The translations under genes and the position numbers were made by a program. From NCBI GenBank assembly GCA_014384545.1, contig JACNFQ010000056.1:1-29419 (forward strand): a stretch of 29,419 bases of DNA, read 5' to 3'. Source of the stretch: a bacterium. Its GTDB lineage: Bacteria > UBP7 > UBA6624. Positions 16,172-23,389 of this stretch are shown piece by piece. Below the pieces are notes generated by a model. It was not told where the DNA came from. It saw nothing but the letters and a program-made list of their open reading frames with translations, and did no database searches. The stretch's first letter is position 1. The number at the start of each line of letters is the position of its first letter.

Positions 16172-17018
16172 TCCCCGTTCAAGATTCGTTGACTCCTGCT
16201 CCTTTGAGGCAAGTGGTGGTAAGGGGGGAGATGGTTTCCTTTCCTTCATGCGTCAAAAACATCGTGCCCGTATGGGGCCTGACGGAGGGGATGGTGGCAA
16301 GGGGGGCAATCTCATTTTCTTTGGGAACGCAGGACTGCCCGACCTTTTCTTACTCAAGAAACAAGGCAAAGCAATTGCTCCTGCTGGGGCTGGTGGGGGC
16401 AAGAAGAACTGCTCGGGAAAACGAGGTTCGGATTTGCGAGTAGGTCTACCTTTAGGTACACGGATAGAAACGGCTCATGGTCAGATTCTCGCTGATATCC
16501 TTGACAAGAACGACGAACTTGTTCTCAAAGGGGGAATGGGGGGGAAGGGGAATGCTAGGTTTGCCCACTCAAAGAATCGCTCTCCCCGAAAGACGACCCA
16601 AGGAAAATTGGGCGATCGTCACAACCTCTTGCTAAGACTTTTCTTACCGTGCAACACCCTCCTTCTTTCTAGGGGTTCTGAAGCGAGGAGTGCCCATACC
16701 TGTGTGACGGGGCGAACGCACCCCAACGAAATCACCAACCCCCTTCCTGGTGTTCTCGTAGACCCTGTTTGGGGACATGAGACCATTCTCCTCCTGCCCA
16801 AGATGGCAAACGGGGGTGGTTTGGGTGCGTCGTTTCTCCACCATGGTCATAGAGCAGAGAGAGTCGTTTGGGTTGGGACGGCTCCTCCCCCACCCCTTCA
16901 AGAGGAACTGGAAGTGAGATTTTCGGACAAGAGGCTCATTCATTGGGGGGAAGGAACTTGGAAGAAAGCCGAAAAGTGGGAAGCGGATGAGACTTGGAAA
17001 CACCATGCCACCCTCTAG
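16155..17018 (+). CDS. obg: Obg-family protein with intact Obg fold but degenerate, truncated GTPase domain
   Basis: Obg normally binds the 50S subunit through a Gly-rich N-terminal fold and is switched by GTP. Here residues about 11-165 keep that fold ([54 protein letters not shown]). The frame then continues without a break, but the G domain is eroded. The P-loop GxPNAGKST aligns gaplessly to SRGSEARSA (172-180), so its glycines are lost and its Lys is Arg. The switch I YPFTTL segment is deleted. The G3 DIPGLIEGA is replaced by [10 protein letters not shown], while the following helix [17 protein letters not shown] still resembles GLGxxFLxHIERxRVL. NKxD (G4) and G5 are absent. Length is 287 against about 330-480 in the family. 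No ATG exists near the homologous start; TTG 16155 (CTG 16164 possible) is assumed. GTP hydrolysis is not expected; 50S binding may persist. Confidence 0.85.
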   Translation: MSPLNSPRSRFVDSCSFEASGGKGGDGFLSFMRQKHRARMGPDGGDGGKGGNLIFFGNAGLPDLFLLKKQGKAIAPAGAGGGKKNCSGKRGSDLRVGLPLGTRIETAHGQILADILDKNDELVLKGGMGGKGNARFAHSKNRSPRKTTQGKLGDRHNLLLRLFLPCNTLLLSRGSEARSAHTCVTGRTHPNEITNPLPGVLVDPVWGHETILLLPKMANGGGLGASFLHHGHRAERVVWVGTAPPPPLQEELEVRFSDKRLIHWGEGTWKKAEKWEADETWKHHATL

Positions 17019-17592
17019 TCTCAACCCGCAAGACAAGTCCGCCTTGTATGGGGGTTCCTTTGACCCCTTTCATGAGGGACATCGTATCGTTATTGAAACG
17101 GCGCTAGAAGCAGGGTATGGTCCCATTTTTGTCTGTCCTGCAGCACAGGTTCCAGGAAAAGGTGAGACCATAGCATCGGGAAGAGACCGACTTGAGATGA
17201 CCCGCCTAGGGACGGTGGGGCTAGAGAGGATTCAAGTTGATTCTTGGGAGATTACAGAAGGTGGTATCTCTTATTCCACCCAAACCTTGGACTACCTTAG
17301 AGAAGAGAAAAGGTGTGGGCATCTCTCTCTCCTCTTGGGAGGAGATGCTGCCACCACCCTTCCTCAATGGCGAGATGGAGAACAGATTCTGAAGACGACA
17401 CCTGTTGTGATTGTCGCTCGTCCCGGATTTGATTTGCCCTCCTACAAACACTCGTTTTTGCCCTCTCCCCAGTTAGAGGTCAGCTCCCGTTCCATCCGAG
17501 AGAGCCTTGTGAAGGGCAAGACTCCCCCTCCCTCTTGGCTAAATCCCCTCGTTCTTGCCCACATTCGGGCTCGGGGGTTGTACACTAACTGA
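17005..17592 (+). CDS. nadD: Nicotinate-nucleotide adenylyltransferase
   Basis: 195 residues; adenylylates nicotinate mononucleotide in NAD synthesis. Nucleotidyl-transferase motif GGSFDPFHEGH (16-26), LLLGGDAATTLPQW, and the C-terminal SSRSIRESL motif (family ISSTxIR). ATG 17005 has GGAAA upstream; ATG 16987 would add 6 residues. The start lies inside the end of the obg gene. The order obg-nadD-LCP-rsfS is conserved in many Gram-positive bacteria. Confidence 0.95.
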   Translation: MPPSSLNPQDKSALYGGSFDPFHEGHRIVIETALEAGYGPIFVCPAAQVPGKGETIASGRDRLEMTRLGTVGLERIQVDSWEITEGGISYSTQTLDYLREEKRCGHLSLLLGGDAATTLPQWRDGEQILKTTPVVIVARPGFDLPSYKHSFLPSPQLEVSSRSIRESLVKGKTPPPSWLNPLVLAHIRARGLYTN

Positions 17593-18407
17593 TGACGGTT
17601 TTTCAGAAAGTGCTCAACCTCGCTATTTTGGGAGCACTCTTAGGGGGAACTCTCTTTCTTACCTTTTTCTCTAAACCCTTTCAACAGGAGAGGTCTGAGA
17701 CGATTCTCATTGTGGGGCTAGATGATGCAGCTGGTTTGCCCGATACGATACTCTTAGTTGCGTTGCCCCCTCAAGGTGGTGCCCCTCGCGTCCTCTCTAT
17801 TCCTCGAGACACCTTGATGGCGATGGGCACCACAGGGGCAGATCGAATCAACCATGCCTGGGCACGGGGTGGAGAAGCAGGATTGAAAGGTGTATTAGGG
17901 CGTTTGGCTGATATTGAGATTGACCGATACATCGTTATTAGCATGTCTGATCTCGTGGGGTTGGTGGATCGTTTGGGTGGTGTTCTTGTGGATGTGCCCA
18001 CAGCAATGACCTACACCGATGAAGCGGGAGGGGTCAAGATTGACTTGGGGGCAGGACCCCAAACTCTGGATGGCGAGGGGGCGGTCGCTTTTGCACGATT
18101 TCGGGGGGATGCCTTGGGAGATATCGGTCGCGTCTCCCGCCAACAGATGTTGGGCCATGCACTCTTGGTCGCATTCAAGAATGCCACTCTACCAACCCAA
18201 TGGAATGCAGCGCGGACTCTCTTGACTGATGCGAAGACAGATATCCAGTTTGAAGAAGCACTCGTTATGATTTTTCGCACACGGGGAGAGAGACCGCTCA
18301 CTGAGATTCTTCCCGGCTGGTTTCACGAGTACGATCCCTATTGGCATCCGGACATGACAAAACTGAATCTTTGGCTTAGAGATGCACTGGGAGCGAATTC
18401 CCCATAA
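17592..18407 (+). CDS. LytR-CpsA-Psr (LCP) family cell-wall ligase
   Basis: 271 residues with an N-terminal membrane anchor (about 8-27) and an extracytoplasmic LCP domain. LCP proteins attach teichoic acids, arabinogalactan or similar polymers from lipid carriers to peptidoglycan. Family landmarks: ILIVGLDDA, DTILLVAL, VLSIPRDT (catalytic-pocket Arg), RINHAWARGG, GGVLVDVP and AFARFRGDALGDIGRVSRQQ. The ATG shares one base with the nadD stop and the gene overlaps rsfS by one base. Presence supports a cell wall with polymer ligation, as in monoderm bacteria, though LCP also occurs elsewhere. Confidence 0.92.
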   Translation: MTVFQKVLNLAILGALLGGTLFLTFFSKPFQQERSETILIVGLDDAAGLPDTILLVALPPQGGAPRVLSIPRDTLMAMGTTGADRINHAWARGGEAGLKGVLGRLADIEIDRYIVISMSDLVGLVDRLGGVLVDVPTAMTYTDEAGGVKIDLGAGPQTLDGEGAVAFARFRGDALGDIGRVSRQQMLGHALLVAFKNATLPTQWNAARTLLTDAKTDIQFEEALVMIFRTRGERPLTEILPGWFHEYDPYWHPDMTKLNLWLRDALGANSP

Positions 18408-18766
18408 TGGCAAAAAAAAGACCTCTCGCACCGTCGTTGCAGGACAAGGTTGCACGATTCCTCTTGGAGGAACTGGCAGAAGAGGTCGTTCTCTTTGAGG
18501 TCAAAGAAGGCCTATCTTGGACAGACGCTTTTGTACTGGCTACAGCTCAGAATCGCGTCCATTTGGGGACACTTAGGGCTAGTGTGAAGAAATGGGGAAA
18601 GACGGAAGGTCTCTTTGCCGTACCCGAAGGTCAATCCCCAGAAACAGAGTGGTCTTTGTTGGACCTAGGCTCCGTCGTCGTTCATCTCTTGACGCCAGCC
18701 GCAAGAGACCGATGGGATCTAGATGCGCTCTTTGCAGATTACCCTAAGGTAGCGTACAATGACTAG
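18407..18766 (+). CDS. rsfS: Ribosomal silencing factor RsfS
   Basis: 119 residues. RsfS binds L14 on the 50S subunit and blocks subunit joining when nutrients are scarce. Family segments: LSWTDAFVLATAQNRVHLGTLRASV and WSLLDLGSVVVHLLTPAARD followed by WDLDALFADYP. ATG overlaps the LCP stop by one base. The 3' end contains the promoter of tRNA-Ala. With obg, rplU and rpmA it makes this a 50S-related locus. Confidence 0.95.
   Translation: MAKKRPLAPSLQDKVARFLLEELAEEVVLFEVKEGLSWTDAFVLATAQNRVHLGTLRASVKKWGKTEGLFAVPEGQSPETEWSLLDLGSVVVHLLTPAARDRWDLDALFADYPKVAYND
18732..18760 (+). promoter_or_regulatory. Promoter of tRNA-Ala inside the end of rsfS
   Basis: TTGCAG (18732-18737), 17-base spacer, TACAAT (18755-18760); the tRNA begins 13 bases after the -10 box. 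Confidence 0.5.
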
Positions 18767-18773
18767 GATGTCT

Positions 18774-18845
18774 GGGGCAGTGGCGCAGCGGAAGCGCACT
18801 TGTATGGCATACAAGGGGTCGCGGGTTCGAATCCCGCCTGCTCCA
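18774..18845 (+). tRNA. tRNA-Ala (GGC)
   Basis: 72-base cloverleaf. Acceptor GGGGCAG pairs with CTGCTCC (18838-18844) with a G3-U70 wobble, the alanine identity element; discriminator A at 18845. Anticodon stem CTTGT/ACAAG, loop ATGGCAT, anticodon GGC. T arm GCGGGTTCGAATCCCGC. CCA is not encoded. Confidence 0.97.
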
Positions 18846-18870
18846 GATTTGAGGTTTTTTGAGGTTAATT

Positions 18871-20133
18871 ATGAATAAGAAACTTTACTTTTGGCTCGTC
18901 CCTGGAGCATTTTTGATGTTTTTGGGTATGCTACCTGGACAACCCGACATCGTCCATCTATCGTTCAACCCCCCCGTCGGCGGCGACCCCATGCGGTATG
19001 TTCTCAGGGCACAGTCTAGGGGAGAAGTTTGGGCTCATGACGACACCGCAAACGCTTCGGAGTTTACAGCGATTCAAGGTTTTACCCAAGCCATTCTTAG
19101 TGAAAACGTAGTGGGCGACGAGTTCGAAGTTTCGCGTTCTGTGCTACGCTTTGATGATTACTTTTATCAGAGGGAAGCGTTCGATGTATCCGGTGGTGGC
19201 GGCGTGGATGGAGATGGTGGAGAAGAAGGAGGGGGCGAAGGACTAGGTGGAGGAGAAGGGGGAGAGGGTGGAGGTCCTGGTGCAGGGCGTCCTCCAGGAG
19301 GTGGTGACGGTGGAGGTCCTGGTGCAGGGCGTCCTCCTTCTTCCAACGACCCCTTTGGTGGAGGTGCAGGAAGACCACCTGGTGGAGGTGGTGGTGGTGG
19401 AGCAACAGCACCCACCCCCAGTTCTGGTGAGTATGCCGATTTACTTGAGGGCGAACATACTTTGATTCGGAACCGCAACGGAGAAGTTTTGACCTCTATG
19501 GGGATTGACCTAGAGTTGATTAAGGACGAACGAGAACGAGGAAATGTTTCGTTGAGCCAGTTGATGGAGTATTTCCATATTCTTCGGTTCCCCAACAGCC
19601 GTGTGCGCTTGGGACAGACTTGGGTTGCACCTGTCTATCTTACGATTCCAGGTTTGAGAACGCTCCAACGGATTGATTTAGAGTTTCGGTTGCCGATTAG
19701 GGATTCAATGGCTGTTTCGGGGCAGTTTGGAGGAGGGAGAATGATGAATCTTCCCAACTTCAAGGCTTACCGCTTTTCACCTTCCTTAGTCGTTGATATA
19801 TTTGGTCATTCTGCTTTTGAGGGAGATGAAGAAGATGTAGATGGTGATTGGCGCACAAAGCGTTCTTTTGAAGGAACGATGGATCTCCAGGGTCGGGTTT
19901 ATATCAATTCGCTAACAGACGAGCTTTTGGACCTCCTTTTACAGATTCAGACAAATATGCGCGTCAACGAAGACCGTCTCCCGGAAAACGAAGCGTACCG
20001 GAGCAAGACAAGTCTCCGTGAGATCGTAAGCCACGGGATGTCCATCATGGTTTGTGAAGAGCGTGCGATGATGGGAACCACGAGTTTGGGTGGTGCTTCT
20101 TGCCCCATCGGACATAGTGATTCTGGTTTCTGA
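18871..20133 (+). CDS. Exported or membrane-anchored hypothetical protein with Gly-rich linker
   Basis: 420 residues, not recognised. ATG 18871 has TGAGG 7 bases upstream. Residues 1-22 form a signal or anchor helix (MNKKLYFWLVPGAFLMFLGM). An N-terminal domain (to about 105) and a C-terminal domain (from about 187) are separated by an 80-residue Gly/Pro-rich linker (107-186) with three GAGRPP motifs. The C-terminal part is rich in beta-like strands (VRLGQTWVAPVYLTI, IDLEFRLPI, GRVYINSL) and has no catalytic motif I can name; two cysteines lie near its end. The domain layout (two globular parts joined by a flexible hinge) suggests a surface or envelope protein. It overlaps a tiny zinc-ribbon gene by one base, so the two are likely co-expressed. 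Confidence 0.75.
   Translation: MNKKLYFWLVPGAFLMFLGMLPGQPDIVHLSFNPPVGGDPMRYVLRAQSRGEVWAHDDTANASEFTAIQGFTQAILSENVVGDEFEVSRSVLRFDDYFYQREAFDVSGGGGVDGDGGEEGGGEGLGGGEGGEGGGPGAGRPPGGGDGGGPGAGRPPSSNDPFGGGAGRPPGGGGGGGATAPTPSSGEYADLLEGEHTLIRNRNGEVLTSMGIDLELIKDERERGNVSLSQLMEYFHILRFPNSRVRLGQTWVAPVYLTIPGLRTLQRIDLEFRLPIRDSMAVSGQFGGGRMMNLPNFKAYRFSPSLVVDIFGHSAFEGDEEDVDGDWRTKRSFEGTMDLQGRVYINSLTDELLDLLLQIQTNMRVNEDRLPENEAYRSKTSLREIVSHGMSIMVCEERAMMGTTSLGGASCPIGHSDSGF
19267..19337 (+). repeat. 29-bp direct repeat encoding the GGGPGAGRPP motif
   Basis: Two exact 29-base copies (19267-19295 and 19309-19337), 42 bases apart start to start, hence in frame. They make the linker prone to expansion and contraction by slippage or recombination. 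Confidence 0.9.
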
Positions 20134-20312
20134 TGGATAGCCCCATTCGAACTTCTCGCCCTACCAAAGGTGAAGGCACAAAGTGGGATTTGTACAACGG
20201 TGGCACCACACATAGAGTCGTTCTTTGCCCCACTTGCGACAAGGAGTATTCTTCTGCATTCAAGCACAATCGTCGTATGGCTCCTGTTTGTAGCGATTGT
20301 CTCTCTAAATAG
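20133..20312 (+). CDS. 59-residue zinc-ribbon-like protein
   Basis: Short gene starting at an ATG that shares one base with the preceding stop (TGATG). The product starts MDSPIRTSRPTKGEG and carries two CxxC knuckles, CPTC (32-35) and CSDC (53-56), 17 residues apart, with basic residues between (FKHNRR). This is a treble-clef or zinc-ribbon layout, probably binding zinc and perhaps nucleic acid. I do not recognise a family. It ends 21 bases before tRNA-Arg. The tight coupling and the clean Cys pattern argue that it is real. Confidence 0.7.
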   Translation: MDSPIRTSRPTKGEGTKWDLYNGGTTHRVVLCPTCDKEYSSAFKHNRRMAPVCSDCLSK

Positions 20313-20333
20313 ATAAGAGTGATACCAACCCCT

Positions 20334-20406
20334 GCCCCCGTAGCTCAACCGGCAGAGCGACGGCCTTCTAAGCCGTAGGTTGCAGGTTCAAGTCCTGCCG
20401 GGGGTG
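20334..20406 (+). tRNA. tRNA-Arg (TCT)
   Basis: 73-base cloverleaf. Acceptor GCCCCCG pairs with CGGGGGT (20399-20405) with a G-U first pair; discriminator G at 20406. Anticodon stem ACGGC/GCCGT, loop CTTCTAA, anticodon TCT. T arm GCAGGTTCAAGTCCTGC. CCA is not encoded. Confidence 0.96.
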
Positions 20407-20464
20407 CCCATCCCTCCTCGTTCCGTCAGTGATTAAGTTCTATTTCGTATGAGACTATCTGGGT

Positions 20465-20470
20465 GATAAT
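20465..20470 (+). promoter_or_regulatory. -10 box of the MFS gene, probable leaderless promoter
   Basis: GATAAT ends 8 bases before ATG 20479. The intervening CCCCCCCT holds no ribosome site, so transcription should start at or within a base or two of the ATG. Confidence 0.5.
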
Positions 20471-20478
20471 CCCCCCCT

Positions 20479-21750
20479 ATGTCAGGTATCCTCCAATCGA
20501 TCCGTCAAGGCCCCCCTTGGCTACCGAGACTCTTAGTCGCCGTCGCCGCCTTCAACCTCTCTTTTGGAATCTTGTGGGTCGCCTACAACCTCTACCTCAA
20601 GGCATTGGGGTATGGGGAAGAACTCGCTGGATATGCCACTGCCGCTTCATCGATCGCTGCCCTTATCTTTGCTCTGCCCATCGGAAAACTGACCGATAAA
20701 TGGGGGGCTGGTCCTGTCTTACTAGTGGGGCTTTATTTGATGAGTGTGGGGATTCTCCTCCGTGGTGTCGCCATGGTGCCCCTAACCGTTCTTGCCACAG
20801 CGTTCTTCTCGGGTGCCCTCTTTGAGCCTCTGCGCCATGTCGTTGATCCGCTCTTGGCACTGGGTGAAGAGAAGTCCGCCAATCGTCGGTTTGCATTCAC
20901 CTTTGCCTTGGGAAGCACTTTCACAGCTTTGGGCACTTGGCTGGGGGGGCATCTTCCCGAGATTCTCTCCCCACATACTTCCTGGCTACCCGGTGGCTTG
21001 GAGGTAGGGGGGTACCAAGCGACTTTCCTCCTTGCTGGACTCGTCCTCCCCCTAGCAGCATGGATTGCCTCCCCCCTTATGGATGTCCACCATGGACAAG
21101 GTGCACGGAGCCAAAAAGAGAACCGCCTGGGGCTTCGTCAACTTCTGTCTAGAGATAATTGGGCTGTAGGAAAGTACTGGTTGACGATGCTCCCCATCGG
21201 GCTGGGTGCTGGACTTTCTGTCCCCTTCATGAATCTCTACCTACGCAACATCCATAACCTGACAGATGCCTCTGTGGGGAACGCCTTTTCTATTCAGCAG
21301 ATTGTCTTGGTCTTTGCCTTTTTTCTAGGACCTTGGATCGCCAACAAGATAAGAGCGACGAGGGGCATTGTTTTGTTGGAAGTTCTCTCCCTTCCTTTCT
21401 TGGTCACATTGGCTTTTACAACTTCTCCCTTATGGGCTGTCGTCGCCTTTATCGCAAGGGGGGCTTTGATGAATGCTTCTATGCCGTTGGGCACCCGCCT
21501 ATTGATGACTTTATCACCCCCCGGCTCGCGCGGGCTCTCTTCGGCTGTGGTGGGGATGATTTGGGGGTTGGGGTTTGCCGTTGGCCCCGCCTTGGGAGGG
21601 GGGTGGATTGAGAAGTCGGGATATGTAGGACCCTTTCTTCTGACAGCATCCCTTTATCTCATCTCTCTTATCTTGTTTTGCCTCTTTTTCTGGAATCTGA
21701 AAATGGCTGAAGAATCTGAACTTCCCTCTCCGAGTGAGACTATTCGGTAG
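20479..21750 (+). CDS. Major facilitator superfamily transporter
   Basis: 423 residues with about 12 hydrophobic helices in two halves and a central cytoplasmic loop (about 200-225, including HHGQGARSQKENRLGLRQLL). The loop between helices 2 and 3 has the MFS signature form GKLTDKWGAGPVLLVG. The C-terminal half contains a second family-like stretch (GMIWGLGFAVGPALGG). It is likely a proton-coupled exporter or uptake carrier; substrate is unknown. ATG 20479 is the only good start and lacks an SD, fitting a leaderless mRNA. The 3' end overlaps the convergent sufU gene by 11 bases. Confidence 0.9.
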   Translation: MSGILQSIRQGPPWLPRLLVAVAAFNLSFGILWVAYNLYLKALGYGEELAGYATAASSIAALIFALPIGKLTDKWGAGPVLLVGLYLMSVGILLRGVAMVPLTVLATAFFSGALFEPLRHVVDPLLALGEEKSANRRFAFTFALGSTFTALGTWLGGHLPEILSPHTSWLPGGLEVGGYQATFLLAGLVLPLAAWIASPLMDVHHGQGARSQKENRLGLRQLLSRDNWAVGKYWLTMLPIGLGAGLSVPFMNLYLRNIHNLTDASVGNAFSIQQIVLVFAFFLGPWIANKIRATRGIVLLEVLSLPFLVTLAFTTSPLWAVVAFIARGALMNASMPLGTRLLMTLSPPGSRGLSSAVVGMIWGLGFAVGPALGGGWIEKSGYVGPFLLTASLYLISLILFCLFFWNLKMAEESELPSPSETIR

Positions 21751-22174
21751 TCGCTTCCCCCTCTCCATCCAAAGCGATACCCAAGGCAACCCACGGCAAA
21801 GTAGCACATTTCACGCGGACAGCGAACTTCGCTACGCCCGCCAGCGCCTCAACTTCTCCCAAGTCCTCCTTGGGCTCTTCCCCGCGAACGAGCGCTTTGA
21901 CACTTTCGGCCCATGCGAGAGCCTCATCAACACGCTTGCCCTCAATCGCCTTGGTCAGCATGGACGCGCTAGCACAACAAATAGCACATCCCTCTCCCTC
22001 CCACCCCACCGCAACCAAGTCGTCTCCCTCTAATCGGATGGACAAGACCAAATCGTCGCCGCAGGAAGGGTTCTTCCCTTCCCCGATAACGTTCTCTCCT
22101 TTTACCCTCCCCTTGTTGCGGGGTGAACGGTAATGATCAAGAATCACCCTGCGGTAGAGGTTGTCAAGGCTCAT
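21740..22174 (-). CDS. sufU: SufU zinc-dependent sulfur-transfer protein
   Basis: 144 residues. SufU accepts persulfide from SufS and passes it to SufBCD. NifU-like N-terminal fold: LYRRVILDHYRSPRNKG, NPSCGDD (Cys38, Asp40), EGCAICCASASM (Cys63 and neighbours) and VKCATLPW (Cys123), the expected zinc/persulfide residues. The extra segment before the last Cys (about 85-115) is the SufU-specific insert, distinguishing it from IscU. ATG overlaps the sufS stop by 4 bases. Last gene of the operon; its stop overlaps the MFS gene on the other strand. Confidence 0.95.
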   Translation of the reverse strand: MSLDNLYRRVILDHYRSPRNKGRVKGENVIGEGKNPSCGDDLVLSIRLEGDDLVAVGWEGEGCAICCASASMLTKAIEGKRVDEALAWAESVKALVRGEEPKEDLGEVEALAGVAKFAVRVKCATLPWVALGIALDGEGEATTE

Positions 22175-23385
22175 AGAAGATACGCTCTAGCCCGATCCAA
22201 TGCACCCAAGAATACCTCCACATCATCCTCATCGTTATATCCATAAAAACTCGCGCGCAGACTACTTTGGATTCCTAATCGCCTGTGGAGGGGCTTGGCA
22301 CAATGGTGTCCTGCCCGCACGGCAACGCCCTCTTGGTCCATTAGGTGAGATAGGTCATGAGGATGGGCTGCCTCTACCCAAAATGAGACGACACCATGGG
22401 GCTCTCCTTTTGCCAGGAGGTGTACACCATCCCTTGCTTTGAGTCCATCAACAGCAAGGCGGGTCATTCCAGAGATATGGTCTTCCATCCCTTCATCTAA
22501 GAGTGCCCTCATGACATCAAGAGCAGCATGAAACCCCACCGCACCTGCTACATTCATCGTCCCTGCTTCAAATTTCGCTGGAATGGGTGCCCAATCGGCG
22601 TCACGATCCCGCACATCCAGAATCATCTCCCCCCCACCCATCCACGGTGGGGTCCCTTCCAAAAAGGTCTTGGTGCCAACCAAAGCACCAATCCCCATGG
22701 GCCCCATCATCTTATGTCCACTCAAGGCGAGCACATCGCAGCCCCATTCATCCCTATCGATCCGACGATGAGCGGCGGCTTGGGCTGCATCCACCACCGA
22801 CAAGGCACCCGCAGTTCTCGCCATTTGGCAAACCCCTGATACGTCTTCGGGAGCACCCAAAACATTACCCTGTGCCGTGAAGGCAACGACTTTGGCACCT
22901 CTCTCCAACTCCCTCGCCAAGGCCTCTTTGTCGATAAGGTCATCCTCTCCAAGGGGGAGAAGAATCAGGTCTGCCCCTGCTCTTTTACACGCCATTTGCC
23001 AAGGGACAAGATTGCTATGGTGCTCACCCACCGTCACCAAAACTCTATCTCCTCTACCTAGGTTCTCCCCCCCCCAAGCCTGAGCAACGAGGTTGATGCC
23101 TTCTGTAGCACCTCGTACAAATATGACTTCCGTTTCATCTACCCCCACCCAAAATCCCAAAGATTTTCTTGCCCCTTCATAGAGCGTCGTTGCTTCTTCC
23201 GAAAGGGTGTGGAGACCTCTATGAACGTTCGCATTGCTTTCTTGATAAAAACCGGAGACAGCATGAATCACTTCAACCGGTTTTTGGGTCGTTGCAGCGT
23301 TGTCTAAGTAAACCAACCTCTTCCCGTCGCCCACTGTGCGCGAAAGGACAGGGAACCTATCCCTTAGGGAAACCCCCAAAGCCAT
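22171..23385 (-). CDS. sufS: Cysteine desulfurase SufS
   Basis: 404-residue PLP enzyme (class V aminotransferase fold, group II desulfurase) that removes sulfur from cysteine for Fe-S assembly. VYLDNAATTQKP, NANVHRGLH, TEGINLVA and GEHHSNLVPWQ precede the PLP lysine in LSGHKMMGPMGIG (Lys225). The active-site cysteine is Cys362 in RAGHHCAKPLHRR. A GGATAGGGG stretch lies upstream of the ATG at 23385, only 4 bases after the sufD stop. Confidence 0.97.
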   Translation of the reverse strand: MALGVSLRDRFPVLSRTVGDGKRLVYLDNAATTQKPVEVIHAVSGFYQESNANVHRGLHTLSEEATTLYEGARKSLGFWVGVDETEVIFVRGATEGINLVAQAWGGENLGRGDRVLVTVGEHHSNLVPWQMACKRAGADLILLPLGEDDLIDKEALARELERGAKVVAFTAQGNVLGAPEDVSGVCQMARTAGALSVVDAAQAAAHRRIDRDEWGCDVLALSGHKMMGPMGIGALVGTKTFLEGTPPWMGGGEMILDVRDRDADWAPIPAKFEAGTMNVAGAVGFHAALDVMRALLDEGMEDHISGMTRLAVDGLKARDGVHLLAKGEPHGVVSFWVEAAHPHDLSHLMDQEGVAVRAGHHCAKPLHRRLGIQSSLRASFYGYNDEDDVEVFLGALDRARAYLL

Positions 23386-23389
23386 ACCC

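Noticed and set aside
16189-16443. Second frame within obg as a sign of a frameshift hiding the GTPase domain
   Set aside because: None of the other plus-strand frames encodes GTPase motifs, and the obg frame keeps aligned similarity past the missing P-loop.
19167-19595. Minus-strand Pro-rich frame and plus-strand Val/Gln-rich frame over the Gly-rich linker
   Set aside because: Low-complexity shadows of the 29-bp repeats; no start signals, and the sense gene explains the region.
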